From: Saccharopolyspora kobensis | GTDB lineage: Bacteria; Actinomycetota; Actinomycetes; Mycobacteriales; Pseudonocardiaceae | Length of the DNA stretch: 64,000 nt | Assembly: GCF_900108315.1 (NCBI RefSeq) | Contig: NZ_FNVB01000004.1 | Location: 1-64,000 of the forward strand | Reading direction: 5' to 3' | In this document: positions 25,072-34,881 of the stretch, in pieces | Position numbering within the stretch: position 1 is the stretch's first letter | Layout: every line of letters starts with the position of its first letter | Notes under the pieces: model-generated | Databases searched by the model: none | What the model saw: the letters and a program-made list of their open reading frames with translations, nothing else | What the model was told of the DNA's origin: nothing | Made by a program: the position numbers and the translations under genes

Positions 25072-27462
25072 GTGGGCGTTGGTCAGGTGCGGTTCACCCG
25101 ACGGCAAGGACTGGTGGCCACCGCGGCCGGGATCGCGGGAGCGGGTGTGCTGGCCGCCGGCTCCGGTGCCGATGCGGCGCCCGATCCGGTGAAGTACCCG
25201 GTGCGCGGCCTGCGGGAGCCGGTCGAGCTGATCGAGGACCGCTACGGGGTCCCGCACATCTACGCCCGCAACGAGGACGACGTCTTCCTCGCGCAGGGCT
25301 TCAACGCCGCCCGCGAGCGGCTGTTCCAGATCGACCTGTGGCGGCGCCGCGGCCTCGGGAAGCTCGCCGAAGTGCTGGGCCCCGACCACGTGCCGCAGGA
25401 CCGCGCCACCCGGTTGTTCCTGTACCGGGGCGACATGGACGTGGAGTGGGCGCGCTACTCCGAGGACGCGCAGCGCATCGCGACCCGGTTCACCGCGGGC
25501 ATCAACGCCTACCTCGACTGGCTGGACGAGCACCCCGAGCAGCTGCCCGAGGAGTTCGGCATCCTCGGCTACCGGCCGGCCCGCTGGGAGCCGGAGGACG
25601 TGGTGCGCATCCGCAGCCACGGGCTGACCCGCAACCTGACCAGCGAGGTCAAGCGCGCCCAGGTCGCCTGCGCCGCCGGGGTGGACGCCGACCAGATCCG
25701 GCAGGGCCTGCAGCCCGAGCACCGGGCGGTGGTGCCCGAGGGCTTCGACCCGTGCGCGCTGCCCGATGACGTCCTGGAGGTCTTCGACCTGGCCACCCAG
25801 CAGGTGGAGTTCGCCGAGGGCCGGGTCCGCAAGGCGGTGGTCCGCGATCCGGCGACCGAGGGCAGCAACAACTGGGTGATCAGCGGTGCGCGCACCGCCA
25901 CCGGGCGGCCGATCCTGGCCAACGACCCGCACCGCGCCTACTCGGCGCCCTCGCTGCGCTACCTGGCGCACCTCTCCGCGCCGGGCCTCGACGTGATCGG
26001 CGCGGGGGAGCCGGCGCTGCCGGGGATCTCCATCGGGCACAACGGAACCGTCGCCTTCGGGCTGACGATCTTCCCGATGGACCAGGAGGACCTCTACGTC
26101 TACGAGCTGGATCCGGCCGATCGCCGCCGCTACCGCTATCAGGGCGGCTGGGAGTCGATGACGGTGCTGCGCGAGGAGGTCGAGGTGCGCGGGGAAGCCG
26201 CGCGCACCGTCGAGCTGGCCTTCACCCGGCACGGCCCGGTGATCCACGTCGACGAGCAGCGCAACCTCGGCTACGCGGTGCGCACCGGCTGGCTGGAGCC
26301 GGGCATGTCGCCGTACTTCGGCAGCGTCGCCTACATGCGGGCGCGCAACTTCGCCGAGTTCACCCGCGCGATGCGCAACTGGGGCGCGCCGACGGAGAAC
26401 CAGGTGTACGCCGACGTCGAGGGCAACATCGGCTGGGTGCCGGGCGGTCTGGCGCCCAAGCGGGTCGGCTACGACGGGCTGCTGCCGGTGCCCGGCGACG
26501 GCCGCTACGAGTGGAACGGCTTCCACTCCGGTGACGACCTGCCGCGCAGCCTCAACCCGGAAGCCGGGTTCATCGCCACCGCCAACCAGTTCAACCTGCC
26601 GCCGGAGCACCAGGGGCTCGGGCTGGGTTACGAGTGGACGAACCCGTTCCGGCACCAGCGGATCGTCGAAGTGCTGTCCCGGCAGCACCGGCACACCATC
26701 GCCGACTCGCAGGCGCTGCAGAACGACCAGCTGTCCATCCCGGCGCGCAGGCTGATCGCCCTGCTGTCCGAAGTGGACAGCGGTGAGTCCGATCTGCGCC
26801 GCGCGCTGCGGCTGCTGCGCGGCTGGGACGCGGTGGAATCACCGGGTTCCGGCCCGGCGGCGCTGTTCGAGGTGTGGTTGTCCAAGCACCTCGGGCCGGG
26901 GTTCGTGCGGGCCGCGGTGCCGAAGGCCGCCGGGATCTTCGCCGACGCCGACACCCTGGTGATGCTCGGCGAGCTGGAGAACCCGGGCAGGTGGCTGCCG
27001 GATGTGGCGGCCCGCGACCGCCTGCTGCTGGACACGCTGCGCACGGCCTACGCGGAGGTGCGGGAACGGCTGGGGCGCGGTGAGGGCGCCTGGCAGTGGG
27101 GGAAGCTGCAGCACAGCTTCTTCCAGCACCCGGCCTCGGCGGCGTTCGGCGCAGCCGAGCGGGCCCGCTTCGACGTCGGCCCGCTGCCGCGCGGCGGCTC
27201 CGCCGACACCGTCAACCAGTCCTCCTACCGGACCAGCGACTTCCGGCAGCTCAACGGCCCGTCGTTCCGGATGGTGCTGGACGTGGGCGACTGGGACTCC
27301 TCGGTCGCGGTGAACACGCCCGGCCAGTCCGGCGACCCGAACAGCCCGCACTACCGGGACCTGGCCGAGCGGTGGCGGACCGGGAAGTACTTCCCGCTCG
27401 CCTACAGCAGGCAGGCGGTGGAGCGCATCGCCGAGCGCCGCATGCTGCTGCTGCCCGCCTGA
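25072..27462 (+). CDS. Penicillin acylase family Ntn-hydrolase, Tat-exported
   Basis: A 796-residue secreted N-terminal-nucleophile hydrolase that cleaves an amide such as an acyl-homoserine lactone, a beta-lactam side chain or a lipopeptide acyl group. A twin-arginine signal (RFTRRQGLVATAAG) is followed by the alpha-chain region. The autocleavage point precedes S265 in EGSNNWVI, which becomes the nucleophile of the beta chain. The spacer region before it and the beta-chain length fit the family. I prefer the GTG at 25072 with GGAGG 5 bases upstream over the ATG at 25057. The true substrate cannot be read from the sequence. Confidence 0.87.
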   Translation: MGVGQVRFTRRQGLVATAAGIAGAGVLAAGSGADAAPDPVKYPVRGLREPVELIEDRYGVPHIYARNEDDVFLAQGFNAARERLFQIDLWRRRGLGKLAEVLGPDHVPQDRATRLFLYRGDMDVEWARYSEDAQRIATRFTAGINAYLDWLDEHPEQLPEEFGILGYRPARWEPEDVVRIRSHGLTRNLTSEVKRAQVACAAGVDADQIRQGLQPEHRAVVPEGFDPCALPDDVLEVFDLATQQVEFAEGRVRKAVVRDPATEGSNNWVISGARTATGRPILANDPHRAYSAPSLRYLAHLSAPGLDVIGAGEPALPGISIGHNGTVAFGLTIFPMDQEDLYVYELDPADRRRYRYQGGWESMTVLREEVEVRGEAARTVELAFTRHGPVIHVDEQRNLGYAVRTGWLEPGMSPYFGSVAYMRARNFAEFTRAMRNWGAPTENQVYADVEGNIGWVPGGLAPKRVGYDGLLPVPGDGRYEWNGFHSGDDLPRSLNPEAGFIATANQFNLPPEHQGLGLGYEWTNPFRHQRIVEVLSRQHRHTIADSQALQNDQLSIPARRLIALLSEVDSGESDLRRALRLLRGWDAVESPGSGPAALFEVWLSKHLGPGFVRAAVPKAAGIFADADTLVMLGELENPGRWLPDVAARDRLLLDTLRTAYAEVRERLGRGEGAWQWGKLQHSFFQHPASAAFGAAERARFDVGPLPRGGSADTVNQSSYRTSDFRQLNGPSFRMVLDVGDWDSSVAVNTPGQSGDPNSPHYRDLAERWRTGKYFPLAYSRQAVERIAERRMLLLPA

Positions 27463-27560
27463 GAGCGCTGTCGGCGCACGCATCAGGAGGAGCACCCGCA
27501 GTCCGCGGAAGCACCCCGGTTCCGTCAGGCGACCAGCGCAACCACAAGATCCGCGGCGGT

Positions 27561-27597
27561 CGTGAGCGGCGATGGTTCGCCACCATCGCCGCTCACG
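27561..27597. terminator. Bidirectional terminator hairpin
   Basis: A perfect 16-base stem (CGTGAGCGGCGATGGT with its complement) and a 5-base loop lies between the convergent acylase gene and AhpD-like gene, 4 bases from the stop of the latter. Confidence 0.8.
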
Positions 27598-27601
27598 CGG
27601 G

Positions 27602-28066
27602 TCATTCCCAGCTGGGCCGGTCGGCGCGCTCCCGGATCGGGACGTTGATCCGGTTGAACAGGTTGATCGTGCCGATCATCAGCAGGATCGCGGCGAGCTG
27701 CTGCTCGTCGTAGTGCTCGACCGCCTCCTCCCACAGCTCGTCCGGCACCGCCTCCTCGGAGCGGTCGGCGAGCCGGGTGACGGCCTCGGCCAGCTGCAGC
27801 GCCGCGCGTTCGGCGTCGGTGAAGAACGGGGCTTCCCGCCACGCGGCCACGGTGGCCAGCCGCTCGTCGGTCTCCCCGGCCTTGCGGGCTTCCCGCTGGT
27901 GGCCGACCAGGCAGGGCGCGCAGCCGTTGAGCTGGCTGACCCGCAGTCCGATCAGCTCCAGCGTCGGCTGCGGCACGCCGCCGGACTTGGTCGCCTTCAG
28001 CAGGCGCTGGATGCCGGTCATCGCCTCGGGCATGATCAGCGCGGGGTTCTTCATCCGGGTTCGCAC
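27602..28066 (-). CDS. Carboxymuconolactone decarboxylase / AhpD-like protein, ECF41 partner
   Basis: A 154-residue all-helical AhpD-fold protein with the redox motif CAPCLVGHQ (two Cys and a His) near residue 48, typical of peroxidase-like members of the carboxymuconolactone decarboxylase family. It probably reduces peroxides or protects against an oxidant. The GTG at 28066 has GGAGG 4 bases upstream. It is divergent from an ECF41 sigma factor, and genes of this family are the usual conserved neighbours and targets of ECF41 sigmas. Confidence 0.85.
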   Translation of the reverse strand: MRTRMKNPALIMPEAMTGIQRLLKATKSGGVPQPTLELIGLRVSQLNGCAPCLVGHQREARKAGETDERLATVAAWREAPFFTDAERAALQLAEAVTRLADRSEEAVPDELWEEAVEHYDEQQLAAILLMIGTINLFNRINVPIRERADRPSWE

Positions 28067-28082
28067 GTCGCCTCCAGGGTTG

Positions 28083-28121
28083 TGTCACACCGGCCCGGTT
28101 TCGCCGGTCATAGCTGTGACC
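28083..28121. promoter_or_regulatory. Candidate ECF41-type promoter motifs in the divergent region
   Basis: TGTCACA at 28083-28089 reads towards the sigma gene and is followed after 16 bases by GGTC. GGTCACA at 28115-28121 (minus strand) reads towards the AhpD-like gene. The -35 element agrees with the reported ECF41 consensus (TGTCACA); the -10 part is weaker than the expected CGTC. Confidence 0.5.
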
Positions 28122-28145
28122 CCGGGCGACGGAGGAATGTGACCG

Positions 28146-29015
28146 ATGGACGAGAAATTCCTGGCCGAGCAGTTCGAAACCCACCGCGCGCGGCTGCGGT
28201 CGGTGGCCTACCGGATGCTGGGCTCGCTGAGCGAGGCCGACGACGCGGTGCAGGAGACGTGGCTGCGGCTGAGCAGGTCCGACGGCGATGAGATCGGCAA
28301 CCTCGGTGGCTGGCTGACCACCGTCGTCGGCCGGGTGTGCCTGAACATGCTCCGCTCCCGCGCCGGTCGGCGCGAGGAACCGCTGGAGACCCGCGTGCCG
28401 GACCCGCTGGTGACCGCCGTCGACACCGCCGATCCCGAGCAGGAGGTGCTGCTCGCGGATTCGGTGGGGCTGGCGCTGCTGGTGGTGCTCGAAACCCTGG
28501 CCCCGCCGGAACGGCTCGCGTTCGTGCTGCACGACCTGTTCGCGATGCCCTTCGACGAGATCGCGCCCATCGTCGGCCGAACTCCGGCCGCGACGCGCCA
28601 GCTCGCCAGCCGCGCCCGTCGCCGGGTCCGGGGTGTTCCGGCGCCCGACCCGGACCTGGCGCGGCAGCGGGAGGTCGTCGACGCCTTCATCGAGGCGGCG
28701 CGCGGTGGTGACCTGGCCGGGCTGGTCGCGGTGCTGGACCCGGACGTGGTGGTGCGCTCCGATCCCGGCGGCCAGCGCCCGGGAACCCTGCGGCGCGGCC
28801 CGGCCGAGGTGGCCCGGGGCGCGACGCTGTTCGCCACGTTCGCCGAGGAGCTGCGGCCGGTGCTGGTCAACGGCGCCGCCGGGGCGGTCGCGATCGTCGG
28901 CGGCCAGGTGGTGTCGGTGGCGGCGTTCACCGTCGCGGGCGGCAAGGTCGTCGCGCTGGACATCCTCGCCGACCCCGAACGGCTGAGCCGCCTGGACCTC
29001 TCGTTCCTGGAGTGA
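28146..29015 (+). CDS. ECF41-family RNA polymerase sigma factor (SigJ-like)
   Basis: A 289-residue sigma factor. Region 2 (FETHRARLRSVAYRMLGSLSEADD) and region 4 (PERLAFVLHDLFAMPFDEI) are followed by a SnoaL-like C-terminal domain of about 110 residues. That domain replaces an anti-sigma factor in this group and modulates activity. GGAGGA lies 9 bases before the ATG. The divergent AhpD-like gene is its probable target. The stimulus for the family is poorly known, with oxidative or detoxification stress most often suggested. Confidence 0.88.
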   Translation: MDEKFLAEQFETHRARLRSVAYRMLGSLSEADDAVQETWLRLSRSDGDEIGNLGGWLTTVVGRVCLNMLRSRAGRREEPLETRVPDPLVTAVDTADPEQEVLLADSVGLALLVVLETLAPPERLAFVLHDLFAMPFDEIAPIVGRTPAATRQLASRARRRVRGVPAPDPDLARQREVVDAFIEAARGGDLAGLVAVLDPDVVVRSDPGGQRPGTLRRGPAEVARGATLFATFAEELRPVLVNGAAGAVAIVGGQVVSVAAFTVAGGKVVALDILADPERLSRLDLSFLE

Positions 29016-29157
29016 GCCCGGAGCGCGCTTCGCGTGGCGGAACCCGTGTGCGGATGCCGCTCCTGGCGATGCGCGGCCGTCCTCGCCGGGAAATCCGCCA
29101 GTGGTGACGCAGCGTTCGCTCTCGTAGCCGCTGTCGCCCGGAGGTGCGCTGTCCTCA

Positions 29158-29601
29158 GTGGACTTCGGCGGGCTCCACGAGCTCGACCAGCACACCGCCG
29201 GCGTCCTTGGGGTGCACGAAGTTGATCCTGCTGTCCGCGGTGCCGCGGCGCGGCTCGTCGTAGAGCAGCCGGAGGCCCTTGGCGCGCAGCGCGGACATGG
29301 CGGCCTCGACGTCGGTCACCCGGAACGCGAGCTGCTGCAGGCCGGGGCCGCTGCGGTCCAGGAACTTCGCGATCGCCGAGTCTGGCCGCAGCGGCGCGAG
29401 CAGCTGCAGCTGCGTCGCGCCGGTCGCATCACCGGGAGCCCGCAGCATCGCCTCGTGCACGCCCTGCTCCTCGTTGACCTCGGAGTGGGTGACTTCCAGA
29501 CCGAAGGTCTCCCGGTGGAAGGCGATCGCCGCCTCCAGGTCCGGGACCGCGATGCCCACGTGGTCGACCGCGGTGACCAGGCCGTTGAGTTCTGCTCGCA
29601 T
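29158..29601 (-). CDS. mce: Methylmalonyl-CoA epimerase
   Basis: A 147-residue vicinal-oxygen-chelate enzyme that converts (2S)- to (2R)-methylmalonyl-CoA, linking propionyl-CoA to succinyl-CoA and supplying polyketide extender units. The metal ligands visible are H14 in VDHVGIAV, a Gln in TQLQLL and a Glu in LVELVEP. The position where other epimerases have HH reads QQLAFRV, a change I believe is common in actinobacterial homologues. NFVHPKDAGGVLVEL is strongly family-typical. It is divergent from the secreted protein at 29733, with the thiolase gene further downstream. Confidence 0.87.
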
Positions 29602-29701
29602 GCCCGCACCCTAGCCGCGCGCGCGGGCCTGGGAAAAGCGTGGAAAACGGAAGATCGAATTGCCCCGATGGGCGGAGTCGGGTGACCTTGCTTCGCACGA
29701 A

Positions 29702-29720
29702 CATGTGGCTGATTCACATG
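29702..29720. promoter_or_regulatory. CATGTG-N7-CACATG dyad upstream of a secreted protein gene
   Basis: A 6-base inverted repeat with a 7-base gap lies just before the ribosome-binding site of the gene at 29733, within the divergent intergenic region shared with mce. It is a possible operator. Confidence 0.35.
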
Positions 29721-29732
29721 AGAGGGGCGCGC

Positions 29733-30737
29733 ATGGAAAGAAGGCAACGTGGGCCGGCCCGCAGATCCGCAGTGCTGCTGGCCTCCGTCGGACTGGTGCT
29801 GGGGCTAGGCGCACCGGCCCTGGCCGTCGGCGGCGACGGCGTGCCCAGCGGCGGAGGAGGCGACAACCCGAGGGCCGACGACCTGCGCCGCGAACGGGCC
29901 TGGGTCCGCCTCGGCGACCTGAAGTTCGGCGCAGAACCATACGAAGCGGTGAGCGCGGCCGCCACCGAGGCGGCGGGGAAGGCGTCCTGCGAGATCAGCG
30001 CGGGCGACGCCACCAACCTGGTGCTCTCCCCGACCTGGCCGGAGGTCTCCGGCTCCGGTGACTCGCCATCCCCGATGACGCTGTCCCGCTACGACGACCA
30101 GACCTCCCTGGCCGACCCCGAGCAGCGGGACAAGGGACTGTTCTTCAACCCCGGCGTCGGGATCTGGCAGCTCGACTCGGCAGGCCTCGGCGCGGACGAG
30201 ACCGCGGCGACGGCCATCGACTCGGTCGGCGCGGCCGGGAAGATGGCCCCGTACATCGTCGGCAAGTACTGCAGCGCGGTCGACGGCGGCGCCACCGCGG
30301 CGCAGGCCCGGGCGACCGCGTGGAAGGACTGGCACGCCTGCGACCAGGGCGCCTGCGAGTCGATCTACCAGCGGCTGAAGACCGACGGCGTGGTCAAGGA
30401 CGCCACCGTCGACCGCTACGGCGGAGCCGAGATGCGCAGCTGCACCTACGAGGGCGCCGAGTACGACTGCCTGTACGTCGACCCGACCGCCGCGCAGGGC
30501 GAGGACGCCTGGACCGTGCCGGACTACGGCCCCGCGCCGGTCCCGGACCCGTTCTACGTCTTCACCTACACCAAATCCGGAACCGAGTACGAAGTCCGCT
30601 ACTGGCTCAAGAGCGACTCCGGCGCGTCCACCGACGTGTCGGCCTCCCGCGAGCTCGGCGTCAACGCGCGCACGAAGCTCTACTGGGAAGCCGAGTCCGG
30701 GCTCTGCGACACGACGACCGGTTCCGGCAACTGCTGA
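29733..30737 (+). CDS. Secreted hypothetical protein, possibly lysozyme-like
   Basis: A 334-residue exported protein. The signal peptide RRSAVLLASVGLVLGLGAPA is followed by a Gly/Asp-rich spacer. Residues of about 90-200 contain NPGVGIWQLDSAG and helices with KYCSAV and WHACDQGAC, which remind me of transglycosylase or lysozyme-like domains, though a catalytic glutamate is not certain. At least six Cys residues suggest disulfides. The C-terminal part (FYVFTYTKSGTEYEVRYWL) looks beta-rich. AGAGGGG lies 7 bases before the ATG. The function is not established. Confidence 0.65.
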   Translation: MERRQRGPARRSAVLLASVGLVLGLGAPALAVGGDGVPSGGGGDNPRADDLRRERAWVRLGDLKFGAEPYEAVSAAATEAAGKASCEISAGDATNLVLSPTWPEVSGSGDSPSPMTLSRYDDQTSLADPEQRDKGLFFNPGVGIWQLDSAGLGADETAATAIDSVGAAGKMAPYIVGKYCSAVDGGATAAQARATAWKDWHACDQGACESIYQRLKTDGVVKDATVDRYGGAEMRSCTYEGAEYDCLYVDPTAAQGEDAWTVPDYGPAPVPDPFYVFTYTKSGTEYEVRYWLKSDSGASTDVSASRELGVNARTKLYWEAESGLCDTTTGSGNC

Positions 30738-30752
30738 GGTGGTTGATTCCTT

Positions 30753-30796
30753 GCAGCTCTGAGGATCCGCGGCGGTGCGAGTTGCGAGGGTGGGGC
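30753..30796 (+). repeat. Family B repeat, copy 3 (partial)
   Basis: Includes CTGAGGATCCGCGGCGGTGC followed by GAGTTGCGAGGGTGGGG, matching the central part of the copies at 11421 and 33301. Confidence 0.65.
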
Positions 30797-30885
30797 GCGC
30801 TTGCGGCAGCTCATGCTGCTGTGCGCTGCTCCTCGCGGCTGCGGGCCGTGGAAAACGAATCAATCGTCTGACTTCCGCGGACCAC

Positions 30886-30923
30886 CGCGCTCGCCCGGCG
30901 GGACTTCTCGCCGGGCGAGCGCG
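30886..30923. terminator. Terminator hairpin
   Basis: A perfect 15-base stem (CGCGCTCGCCCGGCG and its complement) with an 8-base loop. It lies about 150 bases after the secreted-protein gene. Confidence 0.65.
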
Positions 30924-30955
30924 TCCTGCGTTCTGGCACTCCAGGCTGCGGGTGG

Positions 30956-30980
30956 TGCGAGCATGGGAACCTTCCTGTCA
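30956..30980 (-). repeat. Family A repeat, copy 9
   Basis: A consensus copy in minus orientation, 33 bases after the terminator hairpin and about 130 bases before the thiolase gene. Confidence 0.9.
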
Positions 30981-31108
30981 CGCCGCCCGTATGGCAGTCG
31001 TCACACGCGGCACGGGGTGCCATCGCGGGTATGGTCCCGGTGGTGCGCGCCGGGTCATGATGGTGGTGGTGCGGCGCGACGAGGCGTGGCGGAGACCGGG
31101 AGGTAGTC

Positions 31109-32296
<1,188 letters not shown>

Positions 32297-32310
32297 CGAA
32301 CTCGCTCTGC

Positions 32311-32340
32311 GCGGCGGTGCGGATCGGTCCGCACCGCCGC
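32311..32340 (+). terminator. Terminator hairpin after the thiolase gene
   Basis: A perfect 13-base stem (GCGGCGGTGCGGA with TCCGCACCGCCGC) and a TCGG tetraloop, 15 bases after the thiolase stop. Confidence 0.85.
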
Positions 32341-32430
32341 TGGCGAGAACCCTGAGATCTCCCGGAGGGGAACCCCGAAATCCGCCCGGAACCATGATCG
32401 ACTGGATCGGCCGGGGCTACCCTGGACGGC

Positions 32431-33195
32431 ATGAAGTGGCTTCCAGGCGGATGGGATCGTGCCGATCGGGTCGACAACCGGGAGCGGCGGACAGTGCCTG
32501 CCGGTCAGATCGTCGGACGTGGCACCGCCCGGTACACCTCGGAGCGCCCCGAGATGCAGGAACCGGCCACGCGGGTGCAACCGGGCGCCGGGCACCGGCC
32601 CGTCGTCCTCGGCGCCGAGGCGCAGGACGTCGACGTCAGCGCCAGCAGCTTCCGGACGCTGCTCATCGGCGGTGGCATCAGCGGGCTGTTCACCGTGCTG
32701 ATCGCGGCGACGCTGGTGAACAAGGGCAGCAGCGTCGGCCTGTGGATCTGGCAGCTCGTCTTCGGCGTGATCTTCCTGTGGTTCATCAACGGCTCCCGCG
32801 GCATGTTCAGCGGCCGCGGCTTCCTGCTCGACCGCAGCGGCTTCTACGTGCGCACCTACGGCCAGGTCTTCGGCGTGCCCTGGGACGAGATCAAGGCCGC
32901 AGGCATCGGTGCGCTGCCCTGGATCGAGAACCGCCGCCCGGTCTCGCCCGAGCGCCGCAAAGCGCTGGAGATCTACCCGGCCGACCCGGGCTTCGCCGCG
33001 CGGCACCCCGAGCTGGAGCGCTGGCGGGTGACCGAACCGGCGTCGATGCCCGGCATGCCGGGCGAGCGCTACCGCTTCCACCTGCCGCCGTTCAGCCGGG
33101 TGCCGAAGACCCTGGAAGCGGCGGTGCAGGACATCGCCCCGCAGAAGTGGGTCGGCCACTACCGCCGCCAGCTGCCGAAACCGCAGCAGGACTGA
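32431..33195 (+). CDS. Two-helix membrane protein with PH-like C-terminal domain
   Basis: A 254-residue protein with a disordered N-terminus of about 70 residues, two hydrophobic segments (LLIGGGISGLFTVLIAATLV and WQLVFGVIFLWFI), and a C-terminal domain beginning GRGFLLDRSGFYVRTYGQVFGVPWDEI, which resembles bacterial PH-like membrane-associated domains. I do not know its function. TACCCT (32418-32423) ends 7 bases before the ATG and there is no Shine-Dalgarno, so the transcript is probably leaderless. Confidence 0.7.
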   Translation: MKWLPGGWDRADRVDNRERRTVPAGQIVGRGTARYTSERPEMQEPATRVQPGAGHRPVVLGAEAQDVDVSASSFRTLLIGGGISGLFTVLIAATLVNKGSSVGLWIWQLVFGVIFLWFINGSRGMFSGRGFLLDRSGFYVRTYGQVFGVPWDEIKAAGIGALPWIENRRPVSPERRKALEIYPADPGFAARHPELERWRVTEPASMPGMPGERYRFHLPPFSRVPKTLEAAVQDIAPQKWVGHYRRQLPKPQQD

Positions 33196-33218
33196 TTCGA
33201 GGTTTCCACGCTCGTTTT

Positions 33219-33258
33219 GCGTGGCGGTGCGGGTAGCGGAACCTCAGCGCCCGCCTGG
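33219..33258 (-). repeat. Family B repeat, copy 5 (inverted, partial)
   Basis: Contains AACCTCAGCGCCCGCCTGG, the complement of the left part of the copy at 33301, so the two form an inverted pair in this 221-base gap. Confidence 0.6.
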
Positions 33259-33300
33259 ACTGCGGGTGCCCAGCCTGATGTATGACCAATACACGGCGGC

Positions 33301-33397
33301 TGGGCCGTCCTCGCCAGGCGGACGCTGAGAACCCGCGGCGGTGCAAGCTGCGAGGGTGGGCTAAACGCCTCCGGCATTTCAAAGACAAAGACGAGCC
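33301..33397 (+). repeat. Family B repeat, copy 2 (longest)
   Basis: The longest copy. It begins GGGCCGTCCTCGCCAGGCGG and ends TTTCAAAGACAAAGACGAGC. It lies next to the stop of the dinB gene. Confidence 0.75.
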
Positions 33398-33416
33398 CGC
33401 TCCCGAGGACTGCCCG

Positions 33417-34745
33417 TCACCAGCCGAGGCTGTCCGCCGGGTCCGCCGCGCTCAGCAGCGGGTCGTCGATGGCGAACGTCTTGGCCACCCCGCGCCCGGT
33501 GGCCGCGGTCTCGAACCGCACCGTGACGCGGCCGTGCCCGGCACCCTGCACCCAGCCGTGCCCGAACTCCGCGTGCGCCACGTCGTCACCGGCCCGCCAC
33601 TGCCGCACCTCCGGCTCCGGGTCCGGCCGTGACGCCGGCTGCGGCGCGGGTTCCGCCGGATCGTGCTCGTCGGCGGGGTTGCCGAACAGCGGCTCCTGCT
33701 CGGAGGTCGCCAGCCCCGAGTAGGAGACCCCGACCAGCCGCACCGGCGTCCCGGGCGGCACCGCGATCGGCAGCAGCCGCCGCGCCGCGGCCGAGAGCGC
33801 GCCGAAATCGCTGGTCGCCGAGGCGAAGGTCTCGGCACGGCTGATGGTGGTGAAATCGGAGTCGCGAACCTTGAGCGTCACCGTGCGCGCGGCCCGGCCC
33901 GAGGACACCAGCCTGCGGTGCGCCGACTCGGCGACCCCGAGCACCTCCGACTGCAGCTCGGCCCGATCGGTGATGTCGACGTCGAAGGTGGTCTCGGCGC
34001 TGACCTGCTTGGCCTCGGCCCGCTCCGCCACCGGCCGCTCGTCGATGCCGTGCGCGAGCCGGTGCAGCTCGGTGCCGTGCGCCTGCCCGAGCAGTGAAAC
34101 CACATCACCGAGGTGCAGATCGGCGAGCTCACCGATGGTGTGCACCCCGATGCGGTGCAGCTTGGACTCGGTCACCGGGCCGATGCCCCACATCTTGCGC
34201 ACCGGCAGCGCGGACAGCAGCTCCAACTGCTCCTCGGCGGGCACCACCAGCATCCCGTCCGGCTTGGCCAGGTCGGAAGCGATCTTGGCGAGCTGCTTGC
34301 CCGGCCCGGCACCGATCGACGCGGTGACCCCGACCTCGCGCTGCACCCGGGCGCGCAGCTGGGTGGCGAAGTGCTCGACGCGTTCGGTCGGCGCGTCGGC
34401 CAGCTCGGCGGGTTCCAGGAAAGCCTCGTCCACCGACACCTGCTCGACGATGTCGGACACCTCCCGCACGATGCCCAGCACCCGCTGGCTGACCAGCTGG
34501 TAGGCGCGGAACCGCGGCGGCAGCACCACCGCCACCGGGCATCGGCGCCGGGCCTCGGCCATCGACATCGCCGAGCGCGCCCCGTACTCGCGCGCCTCGT
34601 AGCTGGCGCCGGCCACGGTGCCGCGCGGGCCGAGCCCGCCGACGAGCACCGGGCGGCCCCGGATGGTGGGACGGGTCAGCTGCTCCACGGACGCGAAGAA
34701 CGCGTCCATGTCCATGTGCAGCACCCATCTCCGCATGGCGACCAT
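33417..34745 (-). CDS. dinB: DNA polymerase IV (Y-family translesion polymerase)
   Basis: A 442-residue Y-family polymerase that copies damaged templates. The catalytic carboxylates are visible in HMDMDAFFASVEQ and SVDEAFLE, and the fingers motif is YEAREYGARSAM. The helix-hairpin-helix thumb (VRKMWGIGPVTESKLHRIGV) and a complete little-finger domain follow. About 90 residues are added at the C-terminus: a Pro/Asp-rich linker and a small beta domain (DVAHAEFGHGWVQGAG ... VRFET), as in longer actinobacterial DinB proteins. The ATG at 34745 or 34736 could be the start; neither has a clear ribosome site. Confidence 0.93.
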   Translation of the reverse strand: MVAMRRWVLHMDMDAFFASVEQLTRPTIRGRPVLVGGLGPRGTVAGASYEAREYGARSAMSMAEARRRCPVAVVLPPRFRAYQLVSQRVLGIVREVSDIVEQVSVDEAFLEPAELADAPTERVEHFATQLRARVQREVGVTASIGAGPGKQLAKIASDLAKPDGMLVVPAEEQLELLSALPVRKMWGIGPVTESKLHRIGVHTIGELADLHLGDVVSLLGQAHGTELHRLAHGIDERPVAERAEAKQVSAETTFDVDITDRAELQSEVLGVAESAHRRLVSSGRAARTVTLKVRDSDFTTISRAETFASATSDFGALSAAARRLLPIAVPPGTPVRLVGVSYSGLATSEQEPLFGNPADEHDPAEPAPQPASRPDPEPEVRQWRAGDDVAHAEFGHGWVQGAGHGRVTVRFETAATGRGVAKTFAIDDPLLSAADPADSLGW

Positions 34746-34790
34746 TCAACGGGATCGCCCCGACAGTCGCCGACGCAGCCGGGACGGGGG

Positions 34791-34815
34791 TGCGAGCATG
34801 GGAACTTTCCTGTCA
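34791..34815 (-). repeat. Family A repeat, copy 10
   Basis: A minus-oriented copy with the AAAG core variant, 45 bases upstream of the dinB start. Confidence 0.9.
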
Positions 34816-34835
34816 CCGATCCCGCGCCGGGCCGC

Positions 34836-34860
34836 TGCGAGGATGGGAACCTTCCTGTCA
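34836..34860 (-). repeat. Family A repeat, copy 11
   Basis: A minus-oriented copy with CCTCGCA in place of GCTCGCA, 21 bases beyond the TipAS-like gene stop and 20 bases from copy 10. Confidence 0.9.
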
Positions 34861-34881
34861 CCCCACCCCCGAAAGCGCAGG

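Larger units (their letters stand above)
30738..31108. other. Intergenic region with two repeats and a terminator
   Basis: This 371-base gap holds a family B fragment, a strong terminator hairpin and a family A copy. No protein-coding frame in it is convincing. The promoter for the thiolase gene should lie between about 30990 and 31095. Confidence 0.65.

Noticed and set aside
24338-27462. Beta-lactam biosynthesis or resistance cluster
   Set aside because: A penicillin-acylase-family enzyme alone does not imply this; members also cleave homoserine lactones and lipopeptides, and no other beta-lactam gene is nearby.
29016-29157. Another family B repeat copy
   Set aside because: Short similarities such as GTCCTCGCCGGG occur, but they do not extend far enough to separate them from chance in GC-rich sequence.
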